A stretch of DNA of 64,000 bases from Aalborgiella sp040079635 (GTDB lineage Bacteria; Pseudomonadota; Gammaproteobacteria; Burkholderiales; Burkholderiaceae_C): assembly GCA_040079635.1 (NCBI GenBank), contig JBEBJY010000008.1, positions 1 through 64,000 on the forward strand, read 5' to 3'. The translations under genes and the position numbers were made by a program. Under the pieces are notes generated by a model. That model worked only from the letters and a program-made list of their open reading frames with translations, searched no databases and had not been told where the DNA came from. Below are positions 41,288 to 50,079 of the stretch, piece after piece (position 1 is the first letter of the stretch; each line of letters starts with the position of its first letter).

Positions 41288-44277
41288 CTGGCATGACTGG
41301 AATGAGCAAGCAAACCGACGAGCAACTGGCGCTGTCAGCCAGCTTGACCGCTAAAACGACACAGCTTTGCCTAGGGCTTGAATCTGGCGCAGCAGAAATC
41401 TTGGAGCTGGTCACACCCACCACCGCAGAATTGCTGACGTGGTGGTTTGGTGAAGACATGGTGATGTCCCGAGGTGGAAATAATGGTGGCTTGAACTTTC
41501 ATACAGGCCAAAAGCAGGCAATCTTGAACGCCATCGTTGCCCATGAGGTTTTGGGCAAAGAGCATGCCCAGTGGTCGCTGTTAGACCTCTACAAAGCCGT
41601 GGCTCCCGATGCACTGCTGACAGGGACGCGGCTGAATCAGCTGGCGCAAGCCAAGCACGCTCACCCCAAGTATTGTTTCAAGATGGCGACAGGTACGGGA
41701 AAAACCTGGGTGTTGCAGGCGCTGATGATCTGGCAATTGCTTAATACAACGGCAGCAGTGGCGGAAGGTATTGACGATGCGCGTTTCACGCGGCAGTTCA
41801 TGGTGGTGGCACCGGGGCTGATTGTGTATGAGCGGTTGCTGGATGCGTTTTGCGGCAAGTTGGTTGAAAACGGCAACGGTTCGCGGGATTTTGCGAGTTC
41901 AGACATCAGCCAGTTTGCAGATTTGTTCATTCCCGAAGCCTACCGCGAGGTGGTGTTTGCATTTGTACGCGGCAATGTGTGCAGCAAAAACGAGATCGGC
42001 CTGAAAGCAACGGGTAACGGCATGATCGCCATCACCAACTGGCATTTGTTGAACGAAGGCGAAGTGATCGAGGATGTTGACGCAGAAGAAATCATTGCGC
42101 CAGGAGCACCGCTAGACCCGCAACAGGTGGTAGCCGCCGTATTGCCTCTCATGCCGGGTCGCGCCACCGGTAACAGCCTGGACGTGCTGGACAGGCGCTA
42201 CGCACGCGGCAATGTGCTGGAATTTTTGGCGAAGCTGCCCGAACTCATGGTGTTCAACGACGAAGCACACCACATTCATGAATTCAAACGCGAAGGCGAA
42301 ACGACAGAGGTGGAGTGGCAAAAAAGCTTGACCCGTATCGCCGAAACCAAGGGTAGGCGCTTTGTGCAGGTGGACTTTTCAGCCACACCCTACAACGATG
42401 TAGGCAGTGGTAAAAACAAACGAAAAGTCTATTTTGAGCACATCATCACCGACTTCGACCTGAAAAGCGCGATGCGCGCCGGGCTGGTCAAGTCACTGGT
42501 GCTGGACAGGCGCAAAGAAATCGGTGCCTTGCCCTTGGAGTTCAAAGCTGAGCGCGATGAGCAGGGTAACCCCAGCCTGAGCGAAGGCCAGCGGGTGATG
42601 CTTCGTGCCGGTTTGCAAAAGCTGCGCAAACTGGAAACCGACTTTGCCCGTATTGACGCTACGCGCCACCCCAAGATGCTGGTGGTGTGCGAAGACACCA
42701 CGGTGTCGCCCTTGGTGGCGCAATTCCTGATCGATCAGGAAGGCTTGCAAAAAGATGAAGTCATGACCATTGATTCAGGCAAGAAAGCCGAGTTGGGGGA
42801 AAAAGACTGGGCACCCGTGCGCGAACGCCTGTTCAGCGTGGATCGCCATGCAACGCCGCGTGTGATCGTCAGCGTGCTGATGCTGCGTGAAGGCTTTGAC
42901 GTGAACAATATCTGCGTTATTGTGCCGCTGCGCAGTTCGCAAGCGCAGATTTTGCTGGAGCAAACCATTGGCCGGGGCTTGCGGCTGATGTGGCGCGACC
43001 CTGAATACGCGGATTTGAAACGCGAAAACCGCGAACGCATCACCGCCGGTCAAGAACCGGGCAGTTTGCTGGACGTGCTCTCTATTGTCGAGCATCCAGC
43101 ATTTCAGTCCTTTTACGACGATTTGATCAACGAAGGACTTGCAGGCGCTACAGGTGACGATATAGACAATACCAGCGCCACGGGTGATGTGATGAGTGCT
43201 GAGTTGCGTGAGGGTTACGCAGAGTTTGACTTTGGTATCCCGTTCATTTTGCAGGAAGCGGATGAAGTACGCGACCATCACGGGCTTGATATCGAGGCTT
43301 TGCCAAGTTTCACCGCCATGACGATGACGCAGCTGGCGGACATGCTGGGTAAAGGCGATGTTTTTGTCTCGCAGGATTTGCAGACGGCGACATTGTTTGG
43401 CGACTACCGTGTTGACGGTGCGGTGATGAACGTGGCTGGCTATAACGATTATTTGTCACGGTTGACACGGCGCATCAGTCAGGCCTTGAGCGAGCCACTA
43501 CCAAAAGGCAACAAGGTGGCCACGCATCTGGCCAAGCCGTATTTGCAGGTGAATACTGCGGAACTTACGGGCTGGATTGATGACTATATTTGGACACAGC
43601 TTTTTGGCGAAACTTTCAACCCGCAGGATGGTGAAAATTGGCGAGTGTTGTTGTTACAGCCCGTGGTAGACCATATCACCAAAGTGTTTGCCGTGGCGCT
43701 GCTGGACTCGGAACAAAAGCATGTGACAGGCGAAACCGAGGTGTATGCACGCAGGCTTTCCGAAGTACCCAAGCTGATGATGCGTGAAAGTCATTCGGTG
43801 GAGGTGAGCAAGTGCATTTACACACGTCTTGGCTGGCCTAGCCAGAGTGGTGGCTTGGAGCGTACCTTCATCTATTGGGCTCAGGCTGATACGCAGGTGG
43901 CAGCGTTTTGCAAAATCAATGAAAACCGCCATACATTTGCGCGATTGCGCTATGTCAAAGACGATGGCTTACCCGCGTTTTATTCGCCTGATTTTTTGGT
44001 GCGCACCGAAGGGGCTATTTATTTGGTGGAAACCAAAGGCGATCAGCAAACCATCCACCCCAATGTGCAGCGCAAGCTCAAAGCCGCGATTGCGTGGTGT
44101 GAGCGCATCAACCAGTTGTCACCTGAGCATCGTGACGATATGACGTGGCACTACGTACTGCTTGGTGAAAACACGGTCAATGAATGGCAAAGCAAAGGTG
44201 CAAGGCTGGCGGAACTGTTGGATTTTGCGCGTCTGCGCCCTCTAGCCGATGCTTCGGCACAATTCAAGCTGCTTTGA
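41284..44277 (+). CDS. Type III restriction enzyme subunit (Res)
   Basis: A 997-residue helicase-nuclease. Walker A ATGTGKT lies at residues 135-141, the DEAH-like box DEAHH at 326-330, DFSATP (motif III) nearby, and the motif VI segment QTIGRGLRLMW in the second RecA domain. A C-terminal PD-(D/E)XK nuclease is marked by SPDF (901-904) and ETK (916-918). The start overlaps the mod stop codon (ATGA); Met4 and Met7 are alternatives. All key motifs are present, so the enzyme appears intact. Confidence 0.93.
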   Translation: MTGMTGMSKQTDEQLALSASLTAKTTQLCLGLESGAAEILELVTPTTAELLTWWFGEDMVMSRGGNNGGLNFHTGQKQAILNAIVAHEVLGKEHAQWSLLDLYKAVAPDALLTGTRLNQLAQAKHAHPKYCFKMATGTGKTWVLQALMIWQLLNTTAAVAEGIDDARFTRQFMVVAPGLIVYERLLDAFCGKLVENGNGSRDFASSDISQFADLFIPEAYREVVFAFVRGNVCSKNEIGLKATGNGMIAITNWHLLNEGEVIEDVDAEEIIAPGAPLDPQQVVAAVLPLMPGRATGNSLDVLDRRYARGNVLEFLAKLPELMVFNDEAHHIHEFKREGETTEVEWQKSLTRIAETKGRRFVQVDFSATPYNDVGSGKNKRKVYFEHIITDFDLKSAMRAGLVKSLVLDRRKEIGALPLEFKAERDEQGNPSLSEGQRVMLRAGLQKLRKLETDFARIDATRHPKMLVVCEDTTVSPLVAQFLIDQEGLQKDEVMTIDSGKKAELGEKDWAPVRERLFSVDRHATPRVIVSVLMLREGFDVNNICVIVPLRSSQAQILLEQTIGRGLRLMWRDPEYADLKRENRERITAGQEPGSLLDVLSIVEHPAFQSFYDDLINEGLAGATGDDIDNTSATGDVMSAELREGYAEFDFGIPFILQEADEVRDHHGLDIEALPSFTAMTMTQLADMLGKGDVFVSQDLQTATLFGDYRVDGAVMNVAGYNDYLSRLTRRISQALSEPLPKGNKVATHLAKPYLQVNTAELTGWIDDYIWTQLFGETFNPQDGENWRVLLLQPVVDHITKVFAVALLDSEQKHVTGETEVYARRLSEVPKLMMRESHSVEVSKCIYTRLGWPSQSGGLERTFIYWAQADTQVAAFCKINENRHTFARLRYVKDDGLPAFYSPDFLVRTEGAIYLVETKGDQQTIHPNVQRKLKAAIAWCERINQLSPEHRDDMTWHYVLLGENTVNEWQSKGARLAELLDFARLRPLADASAQFKLL

Positions 44278-44283
44278 ATCTGC

Positions 44284-45327
44284 TTAATCTTCCGCCACCT
44301 GCAACACCAACTTACCAAAATTGCTACCGTTGAAAAGGTTAATCAGCGTCTCAGGGAAAGTATCCAGCCCCACAACCACATCTTCCTTGCTCTTCATGCG
44401 GCCATCTTTCAGATAGCCTGCCATCTCGGCTACCGCCAGGTGGTAGCGTGCTGCGTAGTCGAAAACGACGATACCTTCCATGCGTGCGCGGTTGACCAAA
44501 AGGCTGAGGTAGTTTTTCGGGCCTTGCACGGCTGTTGTGTTGTTGTATTGGCTGATCGCGCCGCAAATGATGATGCGTGCTTTCATGTTGATGCGGGTCA
44601 GCACGGTGTCCAAAATATCGCCGCCCACATTGTCAAAATAGACATCAACGCCTTTGGGGCAATGTTCTTTGAGGCCATCTTTGACGGCACTCGGTCCCGC
44701 TTTGTAGTCAATACACGCATCAAAACCCAGTTCTTTGACCACCCACTCGCATTTAGCAGGGCCGCCAGCAATACCCACCACGCGGCAGCCTTTGATTTTG
44801 GCCATTTGACCGACAGTTTGGCCAACCGCGCCGGCTGCGCCTGAAACGACGATAGTCTCGCCCGCTTTGGGTTGCCCCACATCCATCAAACCAAAATAGC
44901 CCGTCATACCCGGCATGCCAAGTACATTGAGCCATTGGTCGACGGTACCAATCGTTAAATCGATTTTTACCAAACCGCTGCGTTTGATTTGATCAGCGGG
45001 AACTTGCAAATACTCTTGTACGCCTAAGCCGCCAGATACATAGTCGCCTACTGCAAAGTCTTTGTTTTTGGACGCAATAATTTTGCCTACACCGCCAGCA
45101 CGCATGACTTCACCAATACCCACGGGTGGAATATAGCTCTTGCCCTCGTTCATCCAGCCGCGCATGGCTGGGTCGAGTGACAGCGACAAAGTCTTGACGA
45201 CGACGCCACCGTCTTGGGGTTCTGTGATCGCTTCTTCAGTGAAGCTCCAGCCCTCGCGTGTGGGCAAACCCACGGGGCGGGCGGCGAGACGAATTTGATG
45301 GTTAACTAAGGTGGCGAGGGTAGACAT
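44284..45327 (-). CDS. NADP-dependent MDR-family oxidoreductase (CurA/leukotriene B4 dehydrogenase-like)
   Basis: A 347-residue zinc-independent medium-chain reductase. SLDPAMRGWMNEGKSYIPPV and the cofactor segment VVSGAAGAVGQTVGQMAKI, then VGIAGGPAKCEWV, are typical of the YncB/CurA family, which reduces double bonds of enones. It ends 6 bp from the convergent res stop codon with no terminator between. It is unrelated to the R-M genes in function and marks their right border. Confidence 0.88.
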   Translation of the reverse strand: MSTLATLVNHQIRLAARPVGLPTREGWSFTEEAITEPQDGGVVVKTLSLSLDPAMRGWMNEGKSYIPPVGIGEVMRAGGVGKIIASKNKDFAVGDYVSGGLGVQEYLQVPADQIKRSGLVKIDLTIGTVDQWLNVLGMPGMTGYFGLMDVGQPKAGETIVVSGAAGAVGQTVGQMAKIKGCRVVGIAGGPAKCEWVVKELGFDACIDYKAGPSAVKDGLKEHCPKGVDVYFDNVGGDILDTVLTRINMKARIIICGAISQYNNTTAVQGPKNYLSLLVNRARMEGIVVFDYAARYHLAVAEMAGYLKDGRMKSKEDVVVGLDTFPETLINLFNGSNFGKLVLQVAED

Positions 45328-45412
45328 AAGGCACTTTCTGCAGTGAGATTACAAACAAGCGCCTATGATAAGTTTGAGTGCGTGCCCTTTGAGTATCCAA
45401 CGCGACAACGAA

Positions 45413-46357
45413 TTAGACGACTTGACCTAACAGTAAATACTCCATCAACGCTTTTTGCACATGCATGCGGTTCTCAGCCTCCTCCCAGACCACAGATTGC
45501 GGCCCGTCGATGACTTCAGCTTCGACCTCTTCGCCACGGTGGGCTGGCAGGCAGTGCATAAACAGGGCATCGGCTTTGGCGGCGCGCATCATGTCCTCAT
45601 CCACGCACCAATCGGCAAAGGCTGTTTTACGCGCTTCATTTTCAGCCTCATAGCCCATGCTGGTCCACACATCGGTGGTGACCAAATGCGCGCCAGCGCA
45701 AGCTTGTAACGGGTCTTTGAAGACTTTATAGCTGTCGCTTGATCGCAGTCCTGCTATGTCCTGATCCACCTCATAGCCACTTGGGGTGCTGACGTGCACT
45801 GTGAAATCCAAAATTTCACTTGCTTGCAGCCAAGTGTTGGCCATGTTGTTGCCGTCGCCCACCCACGCTACTGTTTTACCCGCGATAGAGCCACGGTGTT
45901 CGATGTAGGTAAAGATGTCCGCCAAAATTTGACAAGGGTGAAACTCGTTGGTCAAGCCGTTGATGACGGGTACGCGGGAATGCTCGGCAAAGCGCTCGAT
46001 TTTGGTCTGCTCATAGGTGCGAATCATCACCAAATCGACCATGCGGCTGATGACTTTGGCGCTGTCTTCAATCGGCTCAGCACGACCCAGCTGGCTGCCA
46101 TCGGTGGTCAAATGCACCACTGAACCACCCAATTGGTACATGCCAGCTTCAAAGCTCACGCGGGTGCGGGTAGAGGCTTTTTCGAAAATCATCGCTAAGG
46201 TACGGTCAGCCAGAGGCTGGTGCTTTTCGTAGGCTTTGAATTTTTTCTTGATGAGGGCTGCACGCTCAAAGATATAGGCATATTCAGCCGCCGTCAGGTC
46301 GCTGAATTGCAGGTAATGTTTGATTGGCTTTGCCGAAGCCTGTGTACTTGAACTCAT
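45413..46357 (-). CDS. argF: Ornithine carbamoyltransferase
   Basis: Makes citrulline from ornithine and carbamoyl phosphate in arginine synthesis. The 314 residues include the carbamoyl-phosphate motif STRTRVSFEAG, a central GLTNEFHPCQ with the HPxQ motif, and the catalytic HCLPAHRGEEV. The start overlaps the argD stop codon (ATGA), so the two are translationally coupled. Confidence 0.97.
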   Translation of the reverse strand: MSSSTQASAKPIKHYLQFSDLTAAEYAYIFERAALIKKKFKAYEKHQPLADRTLAMIFEKASTRTRVSFEAGMYQLGGSVVHLTTDGSQLGRAEPIEDSAKVISRMVDLVMIRTYEQTKIERFAEHSRVPVINGLTNEFHPCQILADIFTYIEHRGSIAGKTVAWVGDGNNMANTWLQASEILDFTVHVSTPSGYEVDQDIAGLRSSDSYKVFKDPLQACAGAHLVTTDVWTSMGYEAENEARKTAFADWCVDEDMMRAAKADALFMHCLPAHRGEEVEAEVIDGPQSVVWEEAENRMHVQKALMEYLLLGQVV

Positions 46358-47568
46358 GCTTTTTCAGTCAGTAATTGGATCACCAGTGGTATCAAGATGG
46401 CGACAATCTCGTCAATCTCCGCCTCTGTGATGATGAGCGGCGGCACCATACGGATGACAGTATCCGCCGTCACACTGATGAGTAAACCTTTTTCTGCGCA
46501 ACGCGCTGTGAGCTCACCGCACGGCTTGGTCAACTCCATGCCAATCATCAAACCCTGGCCGCGAATTTCTTTCAAGCCAGCTTTGCCGACAGGGTTGTCA
46601 TTCATCGCTTTGGTCAATGCAGCTTTGAAATAATCCCCCATCTTAGCGGCATGCGCCAGCAAGCCTTCTTCTTCCATGATGCGAATGGTTTCGATACCGG
46701 CACGCATGGCTAACGGGTTGCCGCCAAAGGTGGTGCCGTGGTTGCCAGGCTGGAAGATGTTGGCCGCTTTTGGCCCAGCAACAACTGCACCAATCGGAAT
46801 GCCGCTTCCCAAACCCTTAGCCAAAGGCATCACATCAGGCACAATGCCTGCCCACTGGTGTGCAAACCACTTGCCGGTACGCCCCATGCCGCACTGCACT
46901 TCGTCAATCATCAGCAACCAATCATTTTCATCGCACAACTTGCGCACTTGCTGCAAATACTCAATCCGCATTGGGTTCACACCGCCTTCGCCCTGAATCG
47001 TTTCAAAAAACACGGCGGTCACATTTTTGTTGCCAGCCGTTGCTTTTTTGAGCGCTTCAATGTCGTTTAAAGGTACGCGAATGAATCCTTCCACTAAGGG
47101 GCCAAAGCCCGCTTGAACTTTTGTGTTGCCGGTTGCGCTGAGTGTTGCAATACTGCGGCCATGAAAGGCTTTTTCGTAAACGACGATTTCGGGGCGATCA
47201 ATGCCTTTGTCGTGACCATACTTGCGAGCCAGCTTTAGGGCCGCTTCATTGGCTTCTAAGCCTGTGCAGCAGAAGAACACATTGGTCATGCCCGACAATT
47301 CGACCAGTTTGGCCGCCAATATTTCTTGGCCAGGCACATGGTAGTAGTTACAACTGTGGATGATTTTGCTCAGCTGGTCTTGCAAAGCGGGCACTAATTT
47401 GGGGTGGTTGTGCCCCAAGGTGTTGACCGCAATACCACCCAAGGCGTCGATATAACTTTTGCCGTTGATGTCCCACAGTCGGCAACCTTGACCGTGCGAC
47501 AAGGCCATAGGCACGCGGCCATAGGTGTTCATCACATGAGGGGAGGCGGCTTCAATGAATGCGGGCAT
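46354..47568 (-). CDS. argD: Acetylornithine aminotransferase (class III, PLP)
   Basis: A 404-residue PLP enzyme converting N-acetylglutamate semialdehyde to N-acetylornithine. The PLP lysine is expected in PLAKGLGSGIPIGAV, and DEVQCGMGRTGKWFAHQW carries the cofactor-ring aspartate. The group is annotated either as acetylornithine or as broad aspartate aminotransferase-family enzymes; the overlap with argF favours ArgD. The region upstream (47569-47860) holds the divergent promoters. Confidence 0.93.
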   Translation of the reverse strand: MPAFIEAASPHVMNTYGRVPMALSHGQGCRLWDINGKSYIDALGGIAVNTLGHNHPKLVPALQDQLSKIIHSCNYYHVPGQEILAAKLVELSGMTNVFFCCTGLEANEAALKLARKYGHDKGIDRPEIVVYEKAFHGRSIATLSATGNTKVQAGFGPLVEGFIRVPLNDIEALKKATAGNKNVTAVFFETIQGEGGVNPMRIEYLQQVRKLCDENDWLLMIDEVQCGMGRTGKWFAHQWAGIVPDVMPLAKGLGSGIPIGAVVAGPKAANIFQPGNHGTTFGGNPLAMRAGIETIRIMEEEGLLAHAAKMGDYFKAALTKAMNDNPVGKAGLKEIRGQGLMIGMELTKPCGELTARCAEKGLLISVTADTVIRMVPPLIITEAEIDEIVAILIPLVIQLLTEKA

Positions 47569-47783
47569 ACGGGGTTCTCCAAAAAGCTTAATTTAAAAGA
47601 TTGATTTTAGTGGCAAGGTATTGCTTGTTTGATGAAAGTTAATGGCTTAATTAGATTGATTTCAGCAAGAAACGAAGGTTTAGGCTCATGGGTAAGCGTG
47701 TGTTGGCATGAAAGCTGCTCTATTTTTACAAGCTAATACAGATTCAAAGAAGTCGTAGAGCAAGGGTTTTTACGCATCTTTAG

Positions 47784-47795
47784 TCTTATATAAGA
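47784..47795. promoter_or_regulatory. TCTTATATAAGA palindrome upstream of DUF3579
   Basis: Identical to the 12-mer at 10213-10224 in the gntR-mdh gap. Here it lies about 65 bp before the DUF3579 start, followed by TAGAATACTTGTG. It may be a shared operator or a promoter-linked element. Confidence 0.45.
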
Positions 47796-47860
47796 TAGAA
47801 TACTTGTGCAGTGCAGCAAACCATGTTCGCACTCGTTTTTCAACTTAAAAGTCTCGTAAC

Positions 47861-48175
47861 ATGACGACTCAATCGGCTAAAGAATTATTCATTCAAGGCG
47901 TTACCCATGACGGGAAGGTTTTTCGGCCCAGCGATTGGGCGGAGCGTTTGGCGGGTGTGATGAGCCAGTTTCGCCCTGGCGGTCCAAAGCCAGGCAGCCA
48001 TTTGAGCTATTCGCCTTGGTGCTTTCCTACTTCGATTTCGACTACTTATGGTGAAGTTAAATGCGTAGTCATCAACCGCGACTTGCGGGCGGCCGAGCCT
48101 ATGGCGTGGGATTTTGTGACTAATTTCGCTAAAGACAACAATTTGCAAGTGGTAGAAGCCTGCTCGCTTCCCTAA
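47861..48175 (+). CDS. DUF3579 family protein
   Basis: A 104-residue cytosolic protein with the family pattern KELFIQGVTHDGKVFRPSDW, FRPGGP and YSPWCFPTSI. It is a conserved neighbour of the arginine genes in Burkholderiales. Function is unknown; regulation or assembly linked to arginine synthesis is a guess. It is divergent from argD-argF. Confidence 0.88.
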   Translation: MTTQSAKELFIQGVTHDGKVFRPSDWAERLAGVMSQFRPGGPKPGSHLSYSPWCFPTSISTTYGEVKCVVINRDLRAAEPMAWDFVTNFAKDNNLQVVEACSLP

Positions 48176-48261
48176 ATTTGCTAGTTAATCAGCAATTTAC
48201 ATAAAAAAGCACGGTCGTACTATTTTTTTGGCATAATGCAGCCTACAATCGATTTATTTGC

Positions 48262-48288
48262 TAATTGACGTTTACGTAACGTCAATTA
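48262..48288. promoter_or_regulatory. Perfect inverted repeat TAATTGACGTT-N5-AACGTCAATTA
   Basis: Eleven-base arms lie around TACGT, about 40 bp upstream of the etfB start. From memory, sites with TTGACGT-type arms resemble those of MerR-type regulators of acyl-CoA catabolism (LiuR-like). No such regulator is encoded in the window. Confidence 0.7.
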
Positions 48289-48329
48289 AGTTGATGTTGT
48301 TTTTTTTGAAATTTCAAGGAGCTGAAACA

Positions 48330-49079
48330 ATGAAAGTCTTGGTCGCAGTCAAACGCGTTGTTGATTACAACGTCAAAGTTCGTGTCAAATCGGACAACAC
48401 TGGCGTAGATATCGCCAACGTCAAAATGAGCATGAACCCCTTTGACGAAATCGCCGTTGAAGAAGCCGTGCGTTTGAAAGAAAAAGGCGTTGTGACCGAG
48501 ATCATCGTTGTCTCTTGCGGCGTCACACAATGCTCAGAAACACTGCGCACAGCCATGGCCATTGGTGCAGACCGTGCCATCTTGGTGGAAACAACAGAAG
48601 AACTGCAACCGCTCGCTGTTGCTAAATTGCTCAAAGCCCTGGTCGACAAAGAACAACCGGGTTTGATCATCCTCGGCAAACAAGCCATCGATGACGATTG
48701 CAACCAAACTGGTCAAATGCTGGCAGCCTTAGGCGACATGCCGCAAGCCACGTTTGCTTCCAAAGTTGAAGTTGCGGACGGCAAAGCCACCGTTTCCCGT
48801 GAAGTCGATGGCGGCATGGAAACCCTGTCCATCAGCCTACCAGCCGTTATCACGACTGATTTGCGCTTGAATGAGCCACGCTACGTCACCTTGCCCAACA
48901 TCATGAAGGCCAAGAAAAAACAACTCGATATCTTCAAGCCTGAAGACTTGGGTGTCGATGTCAGCCCCCGCCTCAAAACCCTCAAAGTGTCAGAGCCGCC
49001 AAAACGCAGCGCTGGTATCAAAGTGCCTGATGTGGCCACACTCGTTGCTAAATTGAAAACCGAAGCCAAAGTTCTTTGA
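48330..49079 (+). CDS. etfB: Electron transfer flavoprotein, beta subunit
   Basis: A 249-residue ETF small subunit carrying AMP. The start is the ATG of MKVLVAVKRVVDYNVKV, 8 bp after AAGGAG; the longer in-frame extension lacks a site. VDKEQPGLIILGKQAIDDDCNQ and the terminal signature region VEVADGKATVSREVDGGME are typical. It delivers electrons from acyl-CoA dehydrogenases to ETF-ubiquinone oxidoreductase. etfA follows after 10 bp. Confidence 0.97.
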   Translation: MKVLVAVKRVVDYNVKVRVKSDNTGVDIANVKMSMNPFDEIAVEEAVRLKEKGVVTEIIVVSCGVTQCSETLRTAMAIGADRAILVETTEELQPLAVAKLLKALVDKEQPGLIILGKQAIDDDCNQTGQMLAALGDMPQATFASKVEVADGKATVSREVDGGMETLSISLPAVITTDLRLNEPRYVTLPNIMKAKKKQLDIFKPEDLGVDVSPRLKTLKVSEPPKRSAGIKVPDVATLVAKLKTEAKVL

Positions 49080-49089
49080 GGAGAAAAAC

Positions 49090-50022
49090 ATGACATCATT
49101 AGTAATCGCAGAACACGACAACGCATCCATCAAACCCGCCACCCTCAACACCGTCACCTCAGCTTTGCAGTGCGGTGGTGATGTGCATGTGCTGGTGGCC
49201 GGATCCAACGCTGGCGCAGCCGCAGCTGCAGCCGCACAAATCGCCGGTGTGACCAAAGTCTTGCACGCCGACGACGCTGGTTTAGCCCACGGCTTGGCTG
49301 AAAACGTCGCTGCCCAAGTTTTAGCTGTTGCTTCAAACTACAGCCACATTCTCTTTCCAGCCACCGCCAGTGGTAAAAACGTCGCACCACGCGTTGCAGC
49401 AAAATTGGATGTGGGTCAAATCTCTGACATCACGAAAGTGGACAGCCCAGACACCTTCGAGCGCCCGATCTATGCAGGCAATGCGATTGCTACTGTGCAA
49501 AGCTTGGATGCTACCAAAGTGATGACTGTACGAACTACTGGATTCGATCTAGCCGGCGTAAATAATACCTCCGTAGCTATTGAAATGGTAGCAAATATTG
49601 CTGCAAATACCAAATCTACCTTCATGGGCAGCGAAATCGCTAAGAACGACCGCCCTGAACTGACAGCAGCCAAAATCATCGTCAGTGGTGGCCGCGCTTT
49701 GGGCAGTGCTGAGAAGTTCGCCGAAGTGATGACACCATTGGCCGACAAGTTGGGTGCTGCCATGGGTGCATCACGCGCAGCGGTTGATGCTGGCTATGCG
49801 CCAAACGATTGGCAAGTCGGTCAAACTGGCAAAATCGTGGCGCCACAGCTGTACATTGCAGCGGGTATCAGCGGTGCGATTCAGCATTTGGCAGGTATGA
49901 AAGACAGCAAAGTCATTGTTGCCATCAACAAAGACGAAGAAGCGCCGATTTTCTCTGTGGCTGATTACGGTTTGGTGGCTGATTTGTTTACGGCTGTGCC
50001 TGAACTGGTCGCTGCGCTTTAA
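49090..50022 (+). CDS. etfA: Electron transfer flavoprotein, alpha subunit
   Basis: A 310-residue ETF large subunit binding FAD. The C-terminal FAD segment reads QVGQTGKIVAPQLYIAAGIS, then GAIQHLAGMKDSKVIVAINKD. Residues about 153-169 (LAGVNNTSVAIEMVAN) are encoded by a strong dispersed-repeat match, yet the protein seems to keep the normal length by comparison with remembered relatives. It is followed by an acyl-CoA dehydrogenase gene, its likely electron donor. Confidence 0.96.
   Translation: MTSLVIAEHDNASIKPATLNTVTSALQCGGDVHVLVAGSNAGAAAAAAAQIAGVTKVLHADDAGLAHGLAENVAAQVLAVASNYSHILFPATASGKNVAPRVAAKLDVGQISDITKVDSPDTFERPIYAGNAIATVQSLDATKVMTVRTTGFDLAGVNNTSVAIEMVANIAANTKSTFMGSEIAKNDRPELTAAKIIVSGGRALGSAEKFAEVMTPLADKLGAAMGASRAAVDAGYAPNDWQVGQTGKIVAPQLYIAAGISGAIQHLAGMKDSKVIVAINKDEEAPIFSVADYGLVADLFTAVPELVAAL
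49548..49596 (-). repeat. Dispersed repeat inside etfA
   Basis: TCTAGCCGGCGTAAAT, then GTAGCTATT and GGTAGCAAAT match the reverse-complement consensus; 12 or more bases at the core are exact. It is read as LAGVN...VAIEMVAN, in the same frame as the copy in the lyase-like gene. Confidence 0.85.
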
Positions 50023-50079
50023 AGCTTATTAAACGCTTTCCCTCAAACCTTTCTCCATCAATAACTTAGGCAACCCGTC

